Below, piece by piece: positions 1 to 11,717 of a stretch of DNA of 64,000 bases (its first letter is position 1; each line of letters opens with the position of its first letter). A model generated the notes under the pieces. It saw only the letters and a list, made by a program, of their open reading frames with translations, was not told the origin of the DNA and ran no database searches. A program made the translations under genes and the position numbers. The DNA is from Calendula officinalis (Eukaryota; Streptophyta; Magnoliopsida; Asterales; Asteraceae): NCBI GenBank assembly GCA_963853835.1, contig OY970829.1, forward strand, positions 31,087,764-31,151,763, read 5' to 3'.

Positions 1-158
1 GAGCCAACGGCCCAACCGTGCGCCACCCGCCGTCTCCTAGCCCCGGCAGGCCCACGTCCCCACGCCCTCCCCCGCACACCCGTCCCCTTGTTCACGCACC
101 ACCCACGGTCGCAACCGTGACCACCCCGGGACGCAGGGGAAAAAAACGAAACAAAAAG

Positions 159-277
159 AGGGTGCAACACGAGGACTTCCAAGGGGGTCACCCATCCTAG
201 TACTACTCTCGCCCAAGCACGCTTAACTGCGGAGTTCTGATGGGATCCGGTGCATTAGTGCTGGTATGATCGGACCC
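159..277 (-). rRNA. 5S rRNA, class K
   Basis: Copy 1; 119 nt, one C missing from the C116-C119 run. G5C, G97U. Confidence 0.93.
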
Positions 278-501
278 GAAATATGTCCCGCTCTTTATTA
301 TCTTATACACCAACAGTGTTGAATGCTAGGAAGGCTAAACATGTGCTAAGGAGCCAAACGGCCCAACCGTGCGCCACCCGCCGTCTCCTAGCCCCGGCAG
401 GCCCACGCCCTCCCCCGTACGCCCGTCCCATTGTTCACGCACCACCCACGGTCGCAACCGTGACCACCCCGGGACGTAGGGGAAAAAAACGAAACAAAAA
501 G

Positions 502-621
502 AGGGGTGCAACACGAGGACTTCCCAGGGGTTCACCCATCCTATTACTACTCTCGCCCAAGCACGCTTAACTGCGGAGTTCTGATGGGATCCGGTGCATT
601 AGTGCTGGTATGATGGCACCC
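502..621 (-). rRNA. 5S rRNA, class P
   Basis: Copy 2; repeat 344 bp. G7C, C78A, C91A. The spacer to its left lacks about 8 bp in the CCCACGTCCCCACG region. Confidence 0.94.
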
Positions 622-852
622 GAAATATGTCCCGCTCTTTATTATCTTATACACCAACAGTGTTGCATGCTAGGAAGGCTAAACATGTGCTAAGGAGCCA
701 AACGGCCCAACCGTGCGCCACCCGCCGTCTCCTAGCCCCGGCAGGCCCACGTTCCCACGCCCTCCCCCGCACGCCCGTCCCTTGTTCACGCACCACCCAC
801 GGTCGCAACCGTGACCACCCCGGGACGCAGGGGAAAAAAACGAAACAAAAAG

Positions 853-931
853 AGGGGTGCAACACGACGACTTCCCAGGGGGTCACCCATCTGATGGGAT
901 CCGGTGCATTAGTGCTGGTATGATCGGACCC
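853..931 (-). pseudogene. 5S pseudogene, class D (41-nt deletion)
   Basis: Copy 3; 79 nt, repeat 310 bp. RNA 41-81 is missing, with 2-nt microhomology (TC, plus strand) at the junction, removing box A and the intermediate element. C105G and G5C are present. Its spacer reads CGTCCCTTG where most have CGTCCCCTTG. This is the standard form of the class. Confidence 0.92.
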
Positions 932-1162
932 GAAATATGTCCCGCTCTTTATTATCTTATACACCAACAGTGTTGCATGCTAGGAAGGCTAAACATGTGC
1001 TAAGGAGCCAAACGGCCCAACCGTGCGCCACCCGCCGTCTCCTAGCCCCGGCAGGCCCACGTCCCCACGCCCTCCCCCGCACGCCCGTCCCCTTGTTCAC
1101 GCACCACCCACGGTCGCAACCGTGACCACACCGGGACGCAGGGGAAAAAACGAAACAAAAAG

Positions 1163-1282
1163 AGGGGTGCAACACGAGGACTTCCCAGGGGGTCACCCAT
1201 CCTAGTACTACTCTCGCCCAAGCACGCTTAACTGCGGAGTTCTGATGGGATCCGGTGCATTAGTGCTGGTATGATCGCACCC
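1163..1282 (-). rRNA. 5S rRNA, class N
   Basis: Copy 4; repeat 351 bp. No gene change; upstream A-9 is T. Confidence 0.96.
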
Positions 1283-1515
1283 GAAATATGACCCGCTCTT
1301 TATTATCTTATACACCAACAGTGTTGCATGCTAGGAAGGCTAAACATGTGCTAAGGAGCCAAACGGCCCAACCGTGCGCCACCCGCCGTCTCCTAGCCCC
1401 GGCAGGCCCACGTCCCCACGCCCTCCCCCGCACGCCCGTCCCCTTGTTCACGCACCGCCCACGGTCGTAACCGTGACCACCCCGGGACGCAGGGGAAAAA
1501 AAACGAAACAAAAAG

Positions 1516-1635
1516 AGGGGTGCAACACGAGGACTTCCCAGGGGGTCACCCATCCTAGTACTACTCTCGCCCAAGCACGCTTAACTGCGGAGTCCTGATG
1601 GGATCCGGTGCATTAGTGCTGGTATGATCGCACCC
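1516..1635 (-). rRNA. 5S rRNA, class A
   Basis: Copy 5; repeat 353 bp. A42G; TGTA promoter with T-9. Confidence 0.95.
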
Positions 1636-1868
1636 GAAATATGACCCGCTCTTTATTATCTTACACACCAACAGTGTTGCATGCTAGGAAGGCTAAACAT
1701 GTGCTAAGGGCCCAAACGGCCCAACCGTGCGCCACCCGCCGTCTCCTAGCCCCGGCAGGCCCACGTCCCCACGCCCTCTCCCGCACGCTCGTCCCCTTGT
1801 TCACGCACCACCCACGGTCGCAACCTCTACCACCCCGGGACGCATGGGAAAAAAAACGAAACAAAAAG

Positions 1869-1988
1869 AGGGGTGCAACACGAGGACTTCCCAGGGGGTC
1901 AACCATCCTAGTACTACTCTCGCTCTAGCACGCTTAACTGCGGAGTTCTGATGGGATCCGGTGCATTAGTGCTGGTATGATCGCACCC
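1869..1988 (-). rRNA. 5S rRNA, class T
   Basis: Copy 6; repeat 353 bp. U63A (box A), G65A, G87U (box C). The dyad in its downstream spacer is broken (CAACCTCTACC). Confidence 0.95.
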
Positions 1989-2221
1989 GAAATATGTCCC
2001 GCTCTTTATTATCTTATACACCAACAGTGTTGCATGCTAGGAAGGCTAAACATGTGCTAAGGAGCCAAACGGCCCAACCGTGCGCCACCCGCCGTCTCCT
2101 AGCCCCGGCAGGCCCACGTTCCCACGCCCTCCCCCGCACCCCCGTCCCCGTGTTCACGCACCACCCACGGTCACAACCGTGACCACCCCGGGACGCAGGG
2201 GAAAAAAAACTAAACAAAAAG

Positions 2222-2341
2222 AGGGGTGCAACACGAGGACTTCCCAGGGGGTCACCCATCCTAGTACTACTCTCGCCCAAGCACGCTTAACTGCGGAGTT
2301 CTGATGGGATCCGGTGCATTAGTGCTGGTATGATCGCACAA
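2222..2341 (-). rRNA. 5S rRNA, class U
   Basis: Copy 7; repeat 353 bp. Body as consensus; 5' end UUGUGC. Confidence 0.95.
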
Positions 2342-2574
2342 GAAATATGTCCCGCTCTTTATTATCTTATACACCAACAGTGTTGCATGCTAGGAAGGCT
2401 AAACATGTGCTAAGGAGCCAAACGGCCCAACCGTGCGCCACCCGCCGTCTCCTAGCCCCGGCAGGCCCACGTCCCCACGCCCTCCCCCGCACGCCCGTCC
2501 CCTTGTTCACGCACCGCCCACGGTCGTAACCGTGACCACCCCGGGACGCAGGGGAAAAAAAACGAAACAAAAAG

Positions 2575-2694
2575 AGGGGTGCAACACGAGGACTTCCCAG
2601 GGGGTCACCCATCCTAGTACTACTCTCGCCCAAGCACGCTTAACTGCGGAGTCCTGATGGGATCCGGTGCATTAGTGCTGGTATGATCGCACCC
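2575..2694 (-). rRNA. 5S rRNA, class A
   Basis: Copy 8; repeat 353 bp. A42G with TGTA promoter; tandem partner of copy 5. Confidence 0.95.
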
Positions 2695-2928
2695 GAAATA
2701 TGACCCGCTCTTTATTATCTTACACACCAACAGTGTTGCATGCTAGGAAGGCTAAACATGTGCTAAGGGCCCAAACGGCCCAACCGTGCGCCACCCGCCG
2801 TCTCCTAGCCCCGGCAGGCCCACGTCCCCACGCCCTCCCCCGCACGCTCGTCCCCTTGTTCACGCACCACCCACGGTCGCAACCTCTACCACCCCGGGAC
2901 GCATGGGAAAAAAAAACGAAACAAAAAG

Positions 2929-3048
2929 AGGGGTGCAACACGAGGACTTCCCAGGGGGTCAACCATCCTAGTACTACTCTCGCTCTAGCACGCTTAACTG
3001 CGGAGTTCTGATGGGATCCGGTGCATTAGTGCTGGTATGATCGCACCC
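2929..3048 (-). rRNA. 5S rRNA, class T
   Basis: Copy 9; repeat 354 bp. Tandem partner of copy 6, with an A-tract one base longer. Confidence 0.95.
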
Positions 3049-3281
3049 GAAATATGTCCCGCTCTTTATTATCTTATACACCAACAGTGTTGCATGCTAG
3101 GAAGGCTAAACATGTGCTAAGGAGCCAAACGGCCCAACCGTGCGCCACCCGCCGTCTCCTAGCCCCGGCAGGCCCACGTTCCCACGCCCTCCCCCGCACC
3201 CCCGTCCCCGTGTTCACGCACCACCCACGGTCACAACCGTGACCACCCCGGGACGCAGGGGAAAAAAAACTAAACAAAAAG

Positions 3282-3401
3282 AGGGGTGCAACACGAGGAC
3301 TTCCCAGGGGGTCACCCATCCTAGTACTACTCTCGCCCAAGCACGCTTAACTGCGGAGTTCTGATGGGATCCGGTGCATTAGTGCTGGTATGATCGCACA
3401 A
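3282..3401 (-). rRNA. 5S rRNA, class U
   Basis: Copy 10; repeat 353 bp. Tandem partner of copy 7. Confidence 0.95.
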
Positions 3402-3633
3402 GAAATATGTCCCGCTCTTTATTATCTTATACACCAACAGTGTTGCATGCTAGGAAGGCTAAACATGTGCTAAGGAGCCAAACGGCCCAACCGTGCGCCA
3501 CCCGCCGTCTCCTAGCCCCGGCAGGCCCACGTCCCCACGCCTTCCCCCGCACGCCCGTCCCCTTGTTCACGCACCACCCACGGTCGCAACCGTGACCACC
3601 CCGGGACGCAGGGGAAAAAAACGAAACAAAAAG

Positions 3634-3753
3634 AGGCGTGCAACACGAGGACTTCCCAGGGGGTAACCCATCCTAGTACTAGTCTCGCCCAAGCACGCTT
3701 AACTGCGGAGTTCTGATGGGATCCGGTGCATTAGTGCTGGTATGATCGGACCC
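3634..3753 (-). rRNA. 5S rRNA, class C
   Basis: Copy 11; repeat 352 bp. G5C, G89U, C117G and also G72C in the intermediate element, shared with copy 165. Confidence 0.95.
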
Positions 3754-3985
3754 GAAATATGTCCCGCTCTTTATTATCTTATACACCAACAGTGTTGCAT
3801 GCTAGGAAGGCTAAACATGTGCTAAGGAGCCAAACGGCCCAACCGTGCGCCACCCGCCGTCTCCTAGCCCCGGCAGGCCCACGTCCCCACGCCCTCCCCC
3901 GCACGCCCGTCCCCTTGTTCACGCACCACCCACGGTCGCAACCGTGACCACCCCGGGACGCATGGGAAAAAAACGAAACAAAAAG

Positions 3986-4105
3986 AGGGGTGCAACACGA
4001 GGACTTCCCAGGGGGTCACCCATCCTAGTACTACTCTCGCCCAAGCACGCTTAACTGCGGAGTTCTGATGGGATCCGGTGCATTAGTGCTGGTATGATCG
4101 CACCA
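3986..4105 (-). rRNA. 5S rRNA, class V
   Basis: Copy 12; repeat 352 bp. G1U only. Spacer has CGCATGGG for CGCAGGGG. Confidence 0.95.
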
Positions 4106-4336
4106 GAAATATGTCCCGCTCTTTATTATCTTATACACCAATAGTGTTGCATGCTAGGAAGGCTAAACATGTGCTAAGGAGCCAAACGGCCCAACCGTGC
4201 GCCACCCGCCGTCTCCTAGCCCCGGCAGGCCCACGTTCCCACGCCCTCCCCCGCACGCCCGTCCCTTGTTCACGCACCACCCACGGTCGCAACCGTGACC
4301 ACCCCGGGACGCAGGGGAAAAAAACGAAACAAAAAG

Positions 4337-4415
4337 AGGGGTGCAACACGACGACTTCCCAGGGGGTCACCCATCTGATGGGATCCGGTGCATTAGTGCT
4401 GGTATGATCGGACCC
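4337..4415 (-). pseudogene. 5S pseudogene, class D
   Basis: Copy 13; 79 nt, repeat 310 bp. Standard class D form. Confidence 0.92.
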
Positions 4416-4646
4416 GAAATATGTCCCGCTCTTTATTATCTTATACACCAACAGTGTTGCATGCTAGGAAGGCTAAACATGTGCTAAGGAGCCAAACGGC
4501 CCAACCGTGCGCCACCCGCCGTCTCCTAGCCCCGGCAGGCCCACGTCCCCACGCCCTCCCCCGCACGCCCGTCCCCTTGTTCACGCACCACCCACGGTCG
4601 CAACCGTGACCACCCCGGGACGCAGGGGAAAAAACGAAATAAAAAG

Positions 4647-4766
4647 AGGGGTGCAACACGAGGACTTCCCAGGAGGTCACCCATCCTAGTACTACTCTCG
4701 CCCAAGCACGCTTAACTGCGGAGTTCTGAAGGGATCCGGTGCATTAGTGCTGGTATGATCGCACAA
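4647..4766 (-). rRNA. 5S rRNA, class M variant
   Basis: Copy 14; repeat 351 bp. C93U, A37U, G1U+G2U, and C-1 changed to G. Spacer AAATAAAAAG next to the 3' end. Confidence 0.94.
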
Positions 4767-4998
4767 CAAATATGTCCCGCTCTTTATTATCTTATACACC
4801 AACAGTGTTGCATGCTAGGAAGGCTAAACATGTGCTAAGGAGCCAAACTGCCCAACCGTGCGCCACCCGCCGTCTCCTAGCCCCGGCAGGCCCACGTCCC
4901 CACGCCCTCCCCCGCACGCCCGTCCCCTTGTTCACGCACCACCCACGGTCGCAACCGTGACCACCCCGGGACGCAGGGGAAAAAAAAGAAACAAAAAG

Positions 4999-5118
4999 AG
5001 GCGTGCAACACGAGGACTTCCCAGGGGGTAACCCATCCTAGTACTACTCTCGCCCAAGCACGCTTAACTGCGGAGTTCTGATGGGATCCGGTGCATTAGT
5101 GCTGGTATGATCGGACCC
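4999..5118 (-). rRNA. 5S rRNA, class C
   Basis: Copy 15; repeat 352 bp. G5C, G89U, C117G. Its spacer has AAACTGCCC for AAACGGCCC. Confidence 0.95.
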
Positions 5119-5349
5119 GAAATATGTCCCGCTCTTTATTATCTTATACACCAACAGTGTTGCATGCTAGGAAGGCTAAACATGTGCTAAGGAGCCAAAC
5201 GGCCCAACCGTGCGCCACCCGCCGTCTCCTAGCCCCGGCAGGCCCACGTCCCTACGCCCTCCCCCGCACGCCCGTCCCCTTGTTCACGCACCACCCACGG
5301 TCGCAACCGTGACCACCCCGGGACGCAGGGAAAAAAACGAAACAAAAAG

Positions 5350-5469
5350 AGGGGTGCAACACGAAGACTTCCCAGGGGGTCACCCATCCTAGTACTAATC
5401 TCGCCCAAGCACGCTTAACTGCGGAGTTCTGATGGGATCCGGTGCATTAGTGCTGGTATGATCGCACCA
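5350..5469 (-). rRNA. 5S rRNA, class V variant
   Basis: Copy 16; repeat 351 bp. G1U, G72U, C105U. Confidence 0.94.
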
Positions 5470-5701
5470 GAAATATGTCCCGCTCTTTATTATCTTATAC
5501 ACCAACAGTGTTGCATGCTAGGAAGGCTAAACATGTGCTAAGGAGCCAAACGGCCCAACCGTGCGCCACCCGCCGTCTCCTAGCCCCGGCAGGCCCACGT
5601 CCCCACGCCCTCCCCCGCACGCCCGTCCCCTTGTTCACGCACCACCCACGGTCGCAACCGTGACCACCCCGGGACGCAGGGGAAAAAAAAGAAACAAAAA
5701 G

Positions 5702-5821
5702 AGGCGTGCAACACGAGGACTTCCCAGGGGGTAACCCATCCTAGTACTACTCTCGCCCAAGCACGCTTAACTGCGGAGTTCTGATGGGATCCGGTGCATT
5801 AGTGCTGGTATGATCGGACCC
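5702..5821 (-). rRNA. 5S rRNA, class C
   Basis: Copy 17; repeat 352 bp. Tandem partner of copy 15. Confidence 0.95.
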
Positions 5822-6052
5822 GAAATATGTCCCGCTCTTTATTATCTTATACACCAACAGTGTTGCATGCTAGGAAGGCTAAACATGTGCTAAGGAGCCA
5901 AACGGCCCAACCGTGCGCCACCCGCCGTCTCCTAGCCCCGGCAGGCCCACGTCCCTACGCCCTCCCCCGCACGCCCGTCCCCTTGTTCACGCACCACCCA
6001 CGGTCGCAACCGTGACCACCCCGGGACGCAGGGAAAAAAACGAAACAAAAAG

Positions 6053-6172
6053 AGGGGTGCAACACGAAGACTTCCCAGGGGGTCACCCATCCTAGTACTA
6101 CTCTCGCCCAAGCACGCTTAACTGCGGAGTTCTGATGGGATCCGGTGCATTAGTGCTGGTATGATCGCACCA
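6053..6172 (-). rRNA. 5S rRNA, class V variant
   Basis: Copy 18; repeat 351 bp. G1U, C105U; lacks the G72U of its partner, copy 16. Confidence 0.94.
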
Positions 6173-6403
6173 GAAATATGTCCCGCTCTTTATTATCTTA
6201 TACACCAACAGTGTTGCATGCTAGGAAGGCTAAACATGTGCTAAGGAGCCAAACGGCCCAACCGTGCGCCACCCGCCGTCTCCTAGCCCCGGCAGGCCCA
6301 CGTTCCCACGCCCTCCCCCGCACGCCCGTCCCTTGTTCACGCACCACCCACGGTCGCAACCGTGACCACCCCGGGACGCAGGGGAAAAAAACGAAACAAA
6401 AAG

Positions 6404-6523
6404 AGGGGTGCAACACGACGACTTCCCAGGGGGTCACCCATCCTAGTACTACTCTCGCCCAAGCACGCTTAACTGCGGAGTTCTGATGGGATCCGGTGCA
6501 TTAGTGCTGGTATGATCGCACAA
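6404..6523 (-). rRNA. 5S rRNA, full-length relative of class D
   Basis: Copy 19; repeat 351 bp. Has the C105G change and CGTCCCTTG spacer of class D but no deletion, and ends in G1U+G2U. Either the parent of class D or a recombinant that restored the middle of the gene. Confidence 0.94.
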
Positions 6524-6755
6524 GAAATATGTCCCGCTCTTTATTATCTTATACACCAACAGTGTTGCATGCTAGGAAGGCTAAACATGTGCTAAGGAGC
6601 CAAACGGCCCAACCGTGCGCCACCCGCCGTCTCCTAGCCCCGGCAGGCCCACGTCCCCACGCCCTCCCCCGCACGCCCGTCCCCTTGTTCACGCACCGCC
6701 CACGGTCGTAACCGTGACCACCCCGGGACGCAGGGGAAAAAAACGAAACAAAAAG

Positions 6756-6875
6756 AGGGGTGCAACACGAGGACTTCCCAGGGGGTCACCCATCCTAGTA
6801 CTACTCTCGCCCAAGCACGCTTAACTGCGGAGTCCTGATGGGATCCGGTGCATTAGTGCTGGTATGATCGCACCC
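6756..6875 (-). rRNA. 5S rRNA, class A
   Basis: Copy 20; repeat 352 bp. A42G with TGTA promoter. Confidence 0.95.
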
Positions 6876-7108
6876 GAAATATGACCCGCTCTTTATTATC
6901 TTACACACCAACAGTGTTGCATGCTAGGAAGGCTAAACATGTGCTAAGGGCCCAAACGGCCCAACCGTGCGCCACCCGCCGTCTCCTAGCCCCGGCAGGC
7001 CCACGTCCCCACGCCCTCCCCCGCACGCTCGTCCCCTTGTTCACGCACCACCCACGGTCGCAACCTCTACCACCCCGGGACGCATGGGAAAAAAAACGAA
7101 ACAAAAAG

Positions 7109-7228
7109 AGGGGTGCAACACGAGGACTTCCCAGGGGGTCAACCATCCTAGTACTACTCTCGCTCTAGCACGCTTAACTGCGGAGTTCTGATGGGATCCG
7201 GTGCATTAGTGCTGGTATGATCGCACCC
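7109..7228 (-). rRNA. 5S rRNA, class T
   Basis: Copy 21; repeat 353 bp. U63A, G65A, G87U; broken dyad downstream. Confidence 0.95.
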
Positions 7229-7460
7229 GAAATATGTCCCGCTCTTTATTATCTTATACACCAACAGTGTTGCATGCTAGGAAGGCTAAACATGTGCTAA
7301 GGAGCCAAACGGCCCAACCGTGCGCCACCCGCCGTCTCCTAGCCCCGGCAGGCCCACGTTCCCACGCCCTCCCCCGCACGCCCGTCCCCTTGTTCACGCA
7401 CCACCCACGGTCGCAACCGTGACCACCCCGGGACGCAGGGGAAAAAAACGAAACAAAAAG

Positions 7461-7580
7461 AGGGGTGCAAGACGAGGACTTCCCAGGGGGTCACCCATCC
7501 TAGTACTACTCTCGCCCAAGCACGCTTAACTGCGGAGTTCTGATGGGATCCGGGGCATTAGTGCTGGTATGATCGCACCA
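7461..7580 (-). rRNA. 5S rRNA, class V variant
   Basis: Copy 22; repeat 352 bp. G1U, A27C, G110C; same trio at copies 174 and 184. The spacer to its right reads GTGTGGCATG. Confidence 0.94.
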
Positions 7581-7811
7581 GAAATATGTCCCGCTCTTTA
7601 TTATCTTATACACCAACAGTGTGGCATGCTAGGAAGGCTAAACATGTGCTAAGGAGCCAAACGGCCCAACCGTGCGCCACCCGCCGTCTCCTAGCCCCGG
7701 CAGGCCCACGTTCCCACGCCCTCCCCCGCACGCCCGTCCCTTGTTCACGCACCACCCACGGTCGCAACTGTGACCACCCCGGGACGCAGGGGAAAAAAAC
7801 GAAACAAAAAG

Positions 7812-7890
7812 AGGGGTGCAACACGACGACTTCCCAGGGGGTCACCCATCTGATGGGATCCGGTGCATTAGTGCTGGTATGATCGGACCC
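7812..7890 (-). pseudogene. 5S pseudogene, class D
   Basis: Copy 23; 79 nt, repeat 310 bp. Standard form; spacer dyad right arm changed (CAACTGTG). Confidence 0.92.
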
Positions 7891-8121
7891 GAAATATGTC
7901 CCGCTCTTTATTATCTTATACACCAACAGTGTTGCATGCTAGGAAGGCTAAACATGTGCTAAGGAGCCAAACGGCCCAACCGTGCGCCACCCGCCGTCTC
8001 CTAGCCCCGGCAGGCCCACGTCCCCACGCCCTCCCCCGCACGCCCGTCCCCTTGTTCACGCACCACCCACGGTCGCAACCGTGACCACCCCGGGACGCAG
8101 GGGAAAAAACGAAATAAAAAG

Positions 8122-8241
8122 AGGGTTGCAACACGAGGACTTCCCAGGAGGTCACCCATCCTAGTACTACTCTCACCCAAGCACGCTTAACTGCGGAGTT
8201 CTGATGGGATCCGGTGCATTAGTGCTGGTATGATCGCACCC
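8122..8241 (-). rRNA. 5S rRNA, class M variant
   Basis: Copy 24; repeat 351 bp. C93U, C67U (intermediate element), C116A. 5' end is consensus. Confidence 0.94.
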
Positions 8242-8474
8242 GAAATATATCCCGCTCTTTATTATCTTATACACCAACAGTGTTGCATGCTAGGAAGGCT
8301 AAACATGTGCTAAGGAGCCAAACGGCCCAACCGTGCGCCACCCGCCGTCTCCTAGCCCCGGCAGGCCCACGTGCCCACGCCCTCCCCCGCACGCCCGTCC
8401 CCTTGTTCACGCACCACACACGGTCGCAACCGTGACTACCCCGGGACGCAGGGGGAAAAAAACGAAACAAAAAG

Positions 8475-8594
8475 ACGGGTGCGACACGAGGACTTCCCAG
8501 GGGGTCACCCATCCTAGTACTACTCTCGCACAAGCACGCTTAACTGCGGAGTTCTGATGGGATCCGGTGCATTAGTGCTGGTATGATCGCACAC
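8475..8594 (-). rRNA. 5S rRNA, diverged copy
   Basis: Copy 25; repeat 353 bp. G2U, G65U, U112C, C119G; C-1 is T. Helix I is altered on both strands. Confidence 0.92.
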
Positions 8595-8825
8595 AAAATA
8601 TGTCCCGCTCTTTATTATCTTATACACCAACAGTGTTGCATGCTAGAAGGCTAAACATGTGCTAAGGAGCCAAACGGCCCAACCGTGCGCCACCCGCCGT
8701 CTCCTAGCCCCGGCAGGCCCACGTCCCCACGCCCTCCCCCGCACACCCGTCCCCTTGTTCACGCACCACCCACGGTCGCAACCGTGACCACCCCGGGACG
8801 CAGGGGAAAAAAACGAAACAAAAAG

Positions 8826-8945
8826 AGGGGTGCAACACGAGGACTTCCCAGGGGGTCACCCATCCTAGTACTACTCTCGCCCAAGCACGCTTAACTGCGG
8901 AGTCCTGATGGGATCCGGTGCATTAGTGCTGGTATGATCGGAACC
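8826..8945 (-). rRNA. 5S rRNA, chimeric A / G5C
   Basis: Copy 26; repeat 351 bp. A42G with a G3U+G5C 5' end and an ordinary TATA promoter, unlike other A42G copies. The change of class lies between RNA 5 and 42. Confidence 0.93.
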
Positions 8946-9177
8946 GAAATATGTCCCGCTCTTTATTATCTTATACACCAACAGTGTTGCATGCTAGGAA
9001 GGCTAAACATGTGCTAAGGAGCCAAACGGCCCAACCGTGCGCCACCCGCCGTCTCCTAGCCCCGGCAGGCCCACGTCCCCACGCCCTCCCCCGCACGCCC
9101 GTCCCCTTGTTCACGCACCACCCACGGTCGCAACCGTGACCACCCCGGGACGTAGGGGAAAAAAACGAAACAAAAAG

Positions 9178-9297
9178 AGGGGTGCAACACGAGGACTTCC
9201 CAGGGGGTCACCCATCCTAGTACTACTCTCGCCCAAGCACGCTTAACTGCGGAGTTCTGATGGGATCCGGTGCATTAGTGCTGGTATGATGGCACCG
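9178..9297 (-). rRNA. 5S rRNA, class P variant
   Basis: Copy 27; repeat 352 bp. G7C and G1C; body consensus. Confidence 0.94.
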
Positions 9298-9527
9298 GAA
9301 ATAAGTCCCGCTCTTTATTATCTTATACACCAACAGTGTTGCATGCTAGGAAGGCTAAACATGTGCCAAGGAGCCAAACGGCCCAACCGTGCGCCACCCG
9401 CCGTCTCCTAGCCCCGGCAGGCCCACGTTCCCACGCCCTCCCCCGCACGCCCGTCCCTTGTTCACGCACCACCCACGGTCGCAACCGTGACCACCCCGGG
9501 ACGCAGGGGAAAAAACGAAACAAAAAG

Positions 9528-9605
9528 AGGGGTGCAACACGACGACTTCCAGGGGGTCACCCATCTGATGGGATCCGGTGCATTAGTGCTGGTATGATCG
9601 GACCC
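9528..9605 (-). pseudogene. 5S pseudogene, class D
   Basis: Copy 28; 78 nt, repeat 308 bp, the shortest in the class: one more base lost at RNA 97-99. Confidence 0.91.
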
Positions 9606-9836
9606 GAAATATGTCCCGCTCTTTATTATCTTATACACCAACAGTGTTGCATGCTAGGAAGGCTAAACATGTGCTAAGGAGCCAAACGGCCCAACCGTGC
9701 GCCACCCGCCGTCTCCTAGCCCCGGCAGGCCCACGTCCCCACGCACTCCCCCGCACGCCCGCCCCCTTGTTCACGCACCACCCACGGTCGCAACCGTGAC
9801 CACACCGGGACGCAGGGGAAAAAACGAAACAAAAAG

Positions 9837-9956
9837 AGGGGTGCAACACGAGGACTTCCCAGGGGGTCACCCATCCTAGTACTACTCTCGCCCAAGCACG
9901 CTTAACTGCGGAGTTCTGATGGGATCCGGTGCATTAGTGCTGGTATGATCGCACCC
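9837..9956 (-). rRNA. 5S rRNA, class N
   Basis: Copy 29; repeat 351 bp. No gene change and ordinary promoter. Confidence 0.96.
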
Positions 9957-10188
9957 GAAATATGTCCCGCTCTTTATTATCTTATACACCAACAGTGTTG
10001 CATGCTAGGAAGGCTAAACATGTGCTAAGGAGCCAAACGGCCCAACCGTGCGCCACCCGCCGTCTCCTAGCCCCGGCAGGCCCACGTCCCCACGCCCTCC
10101 CCCGCACGCCCGTCCCCTTGTTCACGCACCGCCCACGGTCGTAACCGTGACCACCCCGGGACGCAGGGGAAAAAAACGAAACAAAAAG

Positions 10189-10308
10189 AGGGGTGCAACA
10201 CGAGGACTTCCCAGGGGGTCACCCATCCTAGTACTACTCTCGCCCAAGCACGCTTAACTGCGGAGTCCTGATGGGATCCGGTGCATTAGTGCTGGTATGA
10301 TCGCACCC
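10189..10308 (-). rRNA. 5S rRNA, class A
   Basis: Copy 30; repeat 352 bp. A42G with TGTA promoter. Confidence 0.95.
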
Positions 10309-10540
10309 GAAATATGACCCGCTCTTTATTATCTTACACACCAACAGTGTTGCATGCTAGGAAGGCTAAACATGTGCTAAGGGGCCAAACGGCCCAACCG
10401 TGCGCCACCCGCCGTCTCCTAGCCCCGGCAGGCCCACGTCCCCACGCCCTCCCCCGCACGCTCGTCCCCTTGTTCACGCACCACCCACGGTCGCAACCTT
10501 GACCACCCCGGGACGCATGGGAAAAAAACGAAACAAAAAG

Positions 10541-10660
10541 AGGGGTGCAACACGAGGACTTCCCAGGGGGTCAACCATCCTAGTACTACTCTCGCTCTAG
10601 CACGCTTAACTGCGGAGTTCTGATGGGATCCGGTGCATTAGTGCTGGTATAATCGCACCC
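10541..10660 (-). rRNA. 5S rRNA, class T
   Basis: Copy 31; repeat 352 bp. Class T changes plus C10U. Downstream dyad broken as CAACCTTGACC. Confidence 0.95.
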
Positions 10661-10893
10661 GAAATATGTCCCGCTCTTTATTATCTTATACACCAACAGT
10701 GTTGCATGCTAGGAAGGCTAAACATGTGCTAAGGAGCCAAACGGCCCAACCGTGCTCCACCCGCCGTCTCCTAGCCCCGGCAGGCCCACGTTCCCACGCC
10801 CTCCCCCGCACGCCCGTCCCCTTGTTCACACACCACCCACGGTCGCAACCGTGACCACCCCGGGACGCAGGGGAAAAAAAACGAAACAAAAAG

Positions 10894-11013
10894 AGGGGTG
10901 CAACACGAGGACTTCCCAGGGGGTCACCCATCCTAGTACTACTCTCGCCCAAGCACGCTTAACTGCGGAGTTCTGATGGGATCCGGTGCATTAGTGCTGG
11001 TATGATCGCACAA
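10894..11013 (-). rRNA. 5S rRNA, class U
   Basis: Copy 32; repeat 353 bp. Only the UU 5' end differs. Confidence 0.95.
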
Positions 11014-11245
11014 GAAATATGTCCCGCTCTTTATTATCTTATACACCAACAGTGTTGCATGCTAGGAAGGCTAAACATGTGCTAAGGAGCCAAACGGCCC
11101 AACCGTGCGCCACCCGCCGTCTCCTAGCCCCGGCAGGCCCACGTCCCCACGCCCTCCCCCGCACGCCCGTCCCCTTGTTCACGCACCACCCACGGTCGCA
11201 ACCGTGACCACTCCGGGACGCAGGGGAAAAAAACGAAACAAAAAG

Positions 11246-11365
11246 AGGCGAGCAACACGAGGACTTCCCAGGGGGTAACCCATCCTAGTACTACTCTCGC
11301 CCAAGCACGCTTAACTGCGGAGTTCTGATGGGATCTGGTGCATTAGTGCTGGTATGATCGGACCC
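11246..11365 (-). rRNA. 5S rRNA, class C
   Basis: Copy 33; repeat 352 bp. Class C changes plus G30A and A115U; three changed bases in helix I. Confidence 0.94.
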
Positions 11366-11597
11366 GAAATATGTCCCGCTCTTTATTATCTTATACACCA
11401 ACAGTGTTGCATGCTAGGAAGGCTAAACATGTGCTAAGGAGCCAAACGGCCCAACCGTGCGCCACCCGCCGTCTCCTAGCCCCGGCAGGCCCACGTCCCC
11501 ACGCCCTCCCCCGCACGCCCGTCCCCTTGTTCACGCACCACCCACGGTCGCAACCGTGACCACCCCGGGACGCATGGGAAAAAAACGAAACAAAAAG

Positions 11598-11717
11598 AGG
11601 GGTGCAACACGAGGACTTCCCAGGGGGTCACCCATCCTAGTACTACTCTCGCCCAAGCACGCTTAACTGCGGAGTTCTGATGGGATCCGGTGCATTAGTG
11701 CTGGTATGATCGCACCC
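11598..11717 (-). rRNA. 5S rRNA, class N
   Basis: Copy 34; repeat 352 bp. No gene change. Spacer has CGCATGGG. Confidence 0.96.

Larger units (their letters stand above)
1288..3406. repeat. 1060-bp tandem duplication (3 units, twice)
   Basis: Class order A, T, U (copies 5-7) is repeated as A, T, U (copies 8-10), offset 1059-1060 bp. The related block at 55201-56260 has the three units once, so the left copy expanded or the right contracted. Confidence 0.85.
4772..6177. repeat. 703-bp tandem duplication (2 units, twice)
   Basis: Copies 15-16 and 17-18 match in order (class C, then class V with C105U and the spacer variant CGTCCCTACG). The related blocks at 57.6 and 61.1 kb have the pair once. 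Confidence 0.85.

Noticed and set aside
853..931. Class D copies as a fragment of a Cassandra-type retroelement, which carries 5S-derived sequence
   Set aside because: No LTR ends, primer-binding site or polypurine tract; the flanks are ordinary 5S spacer.
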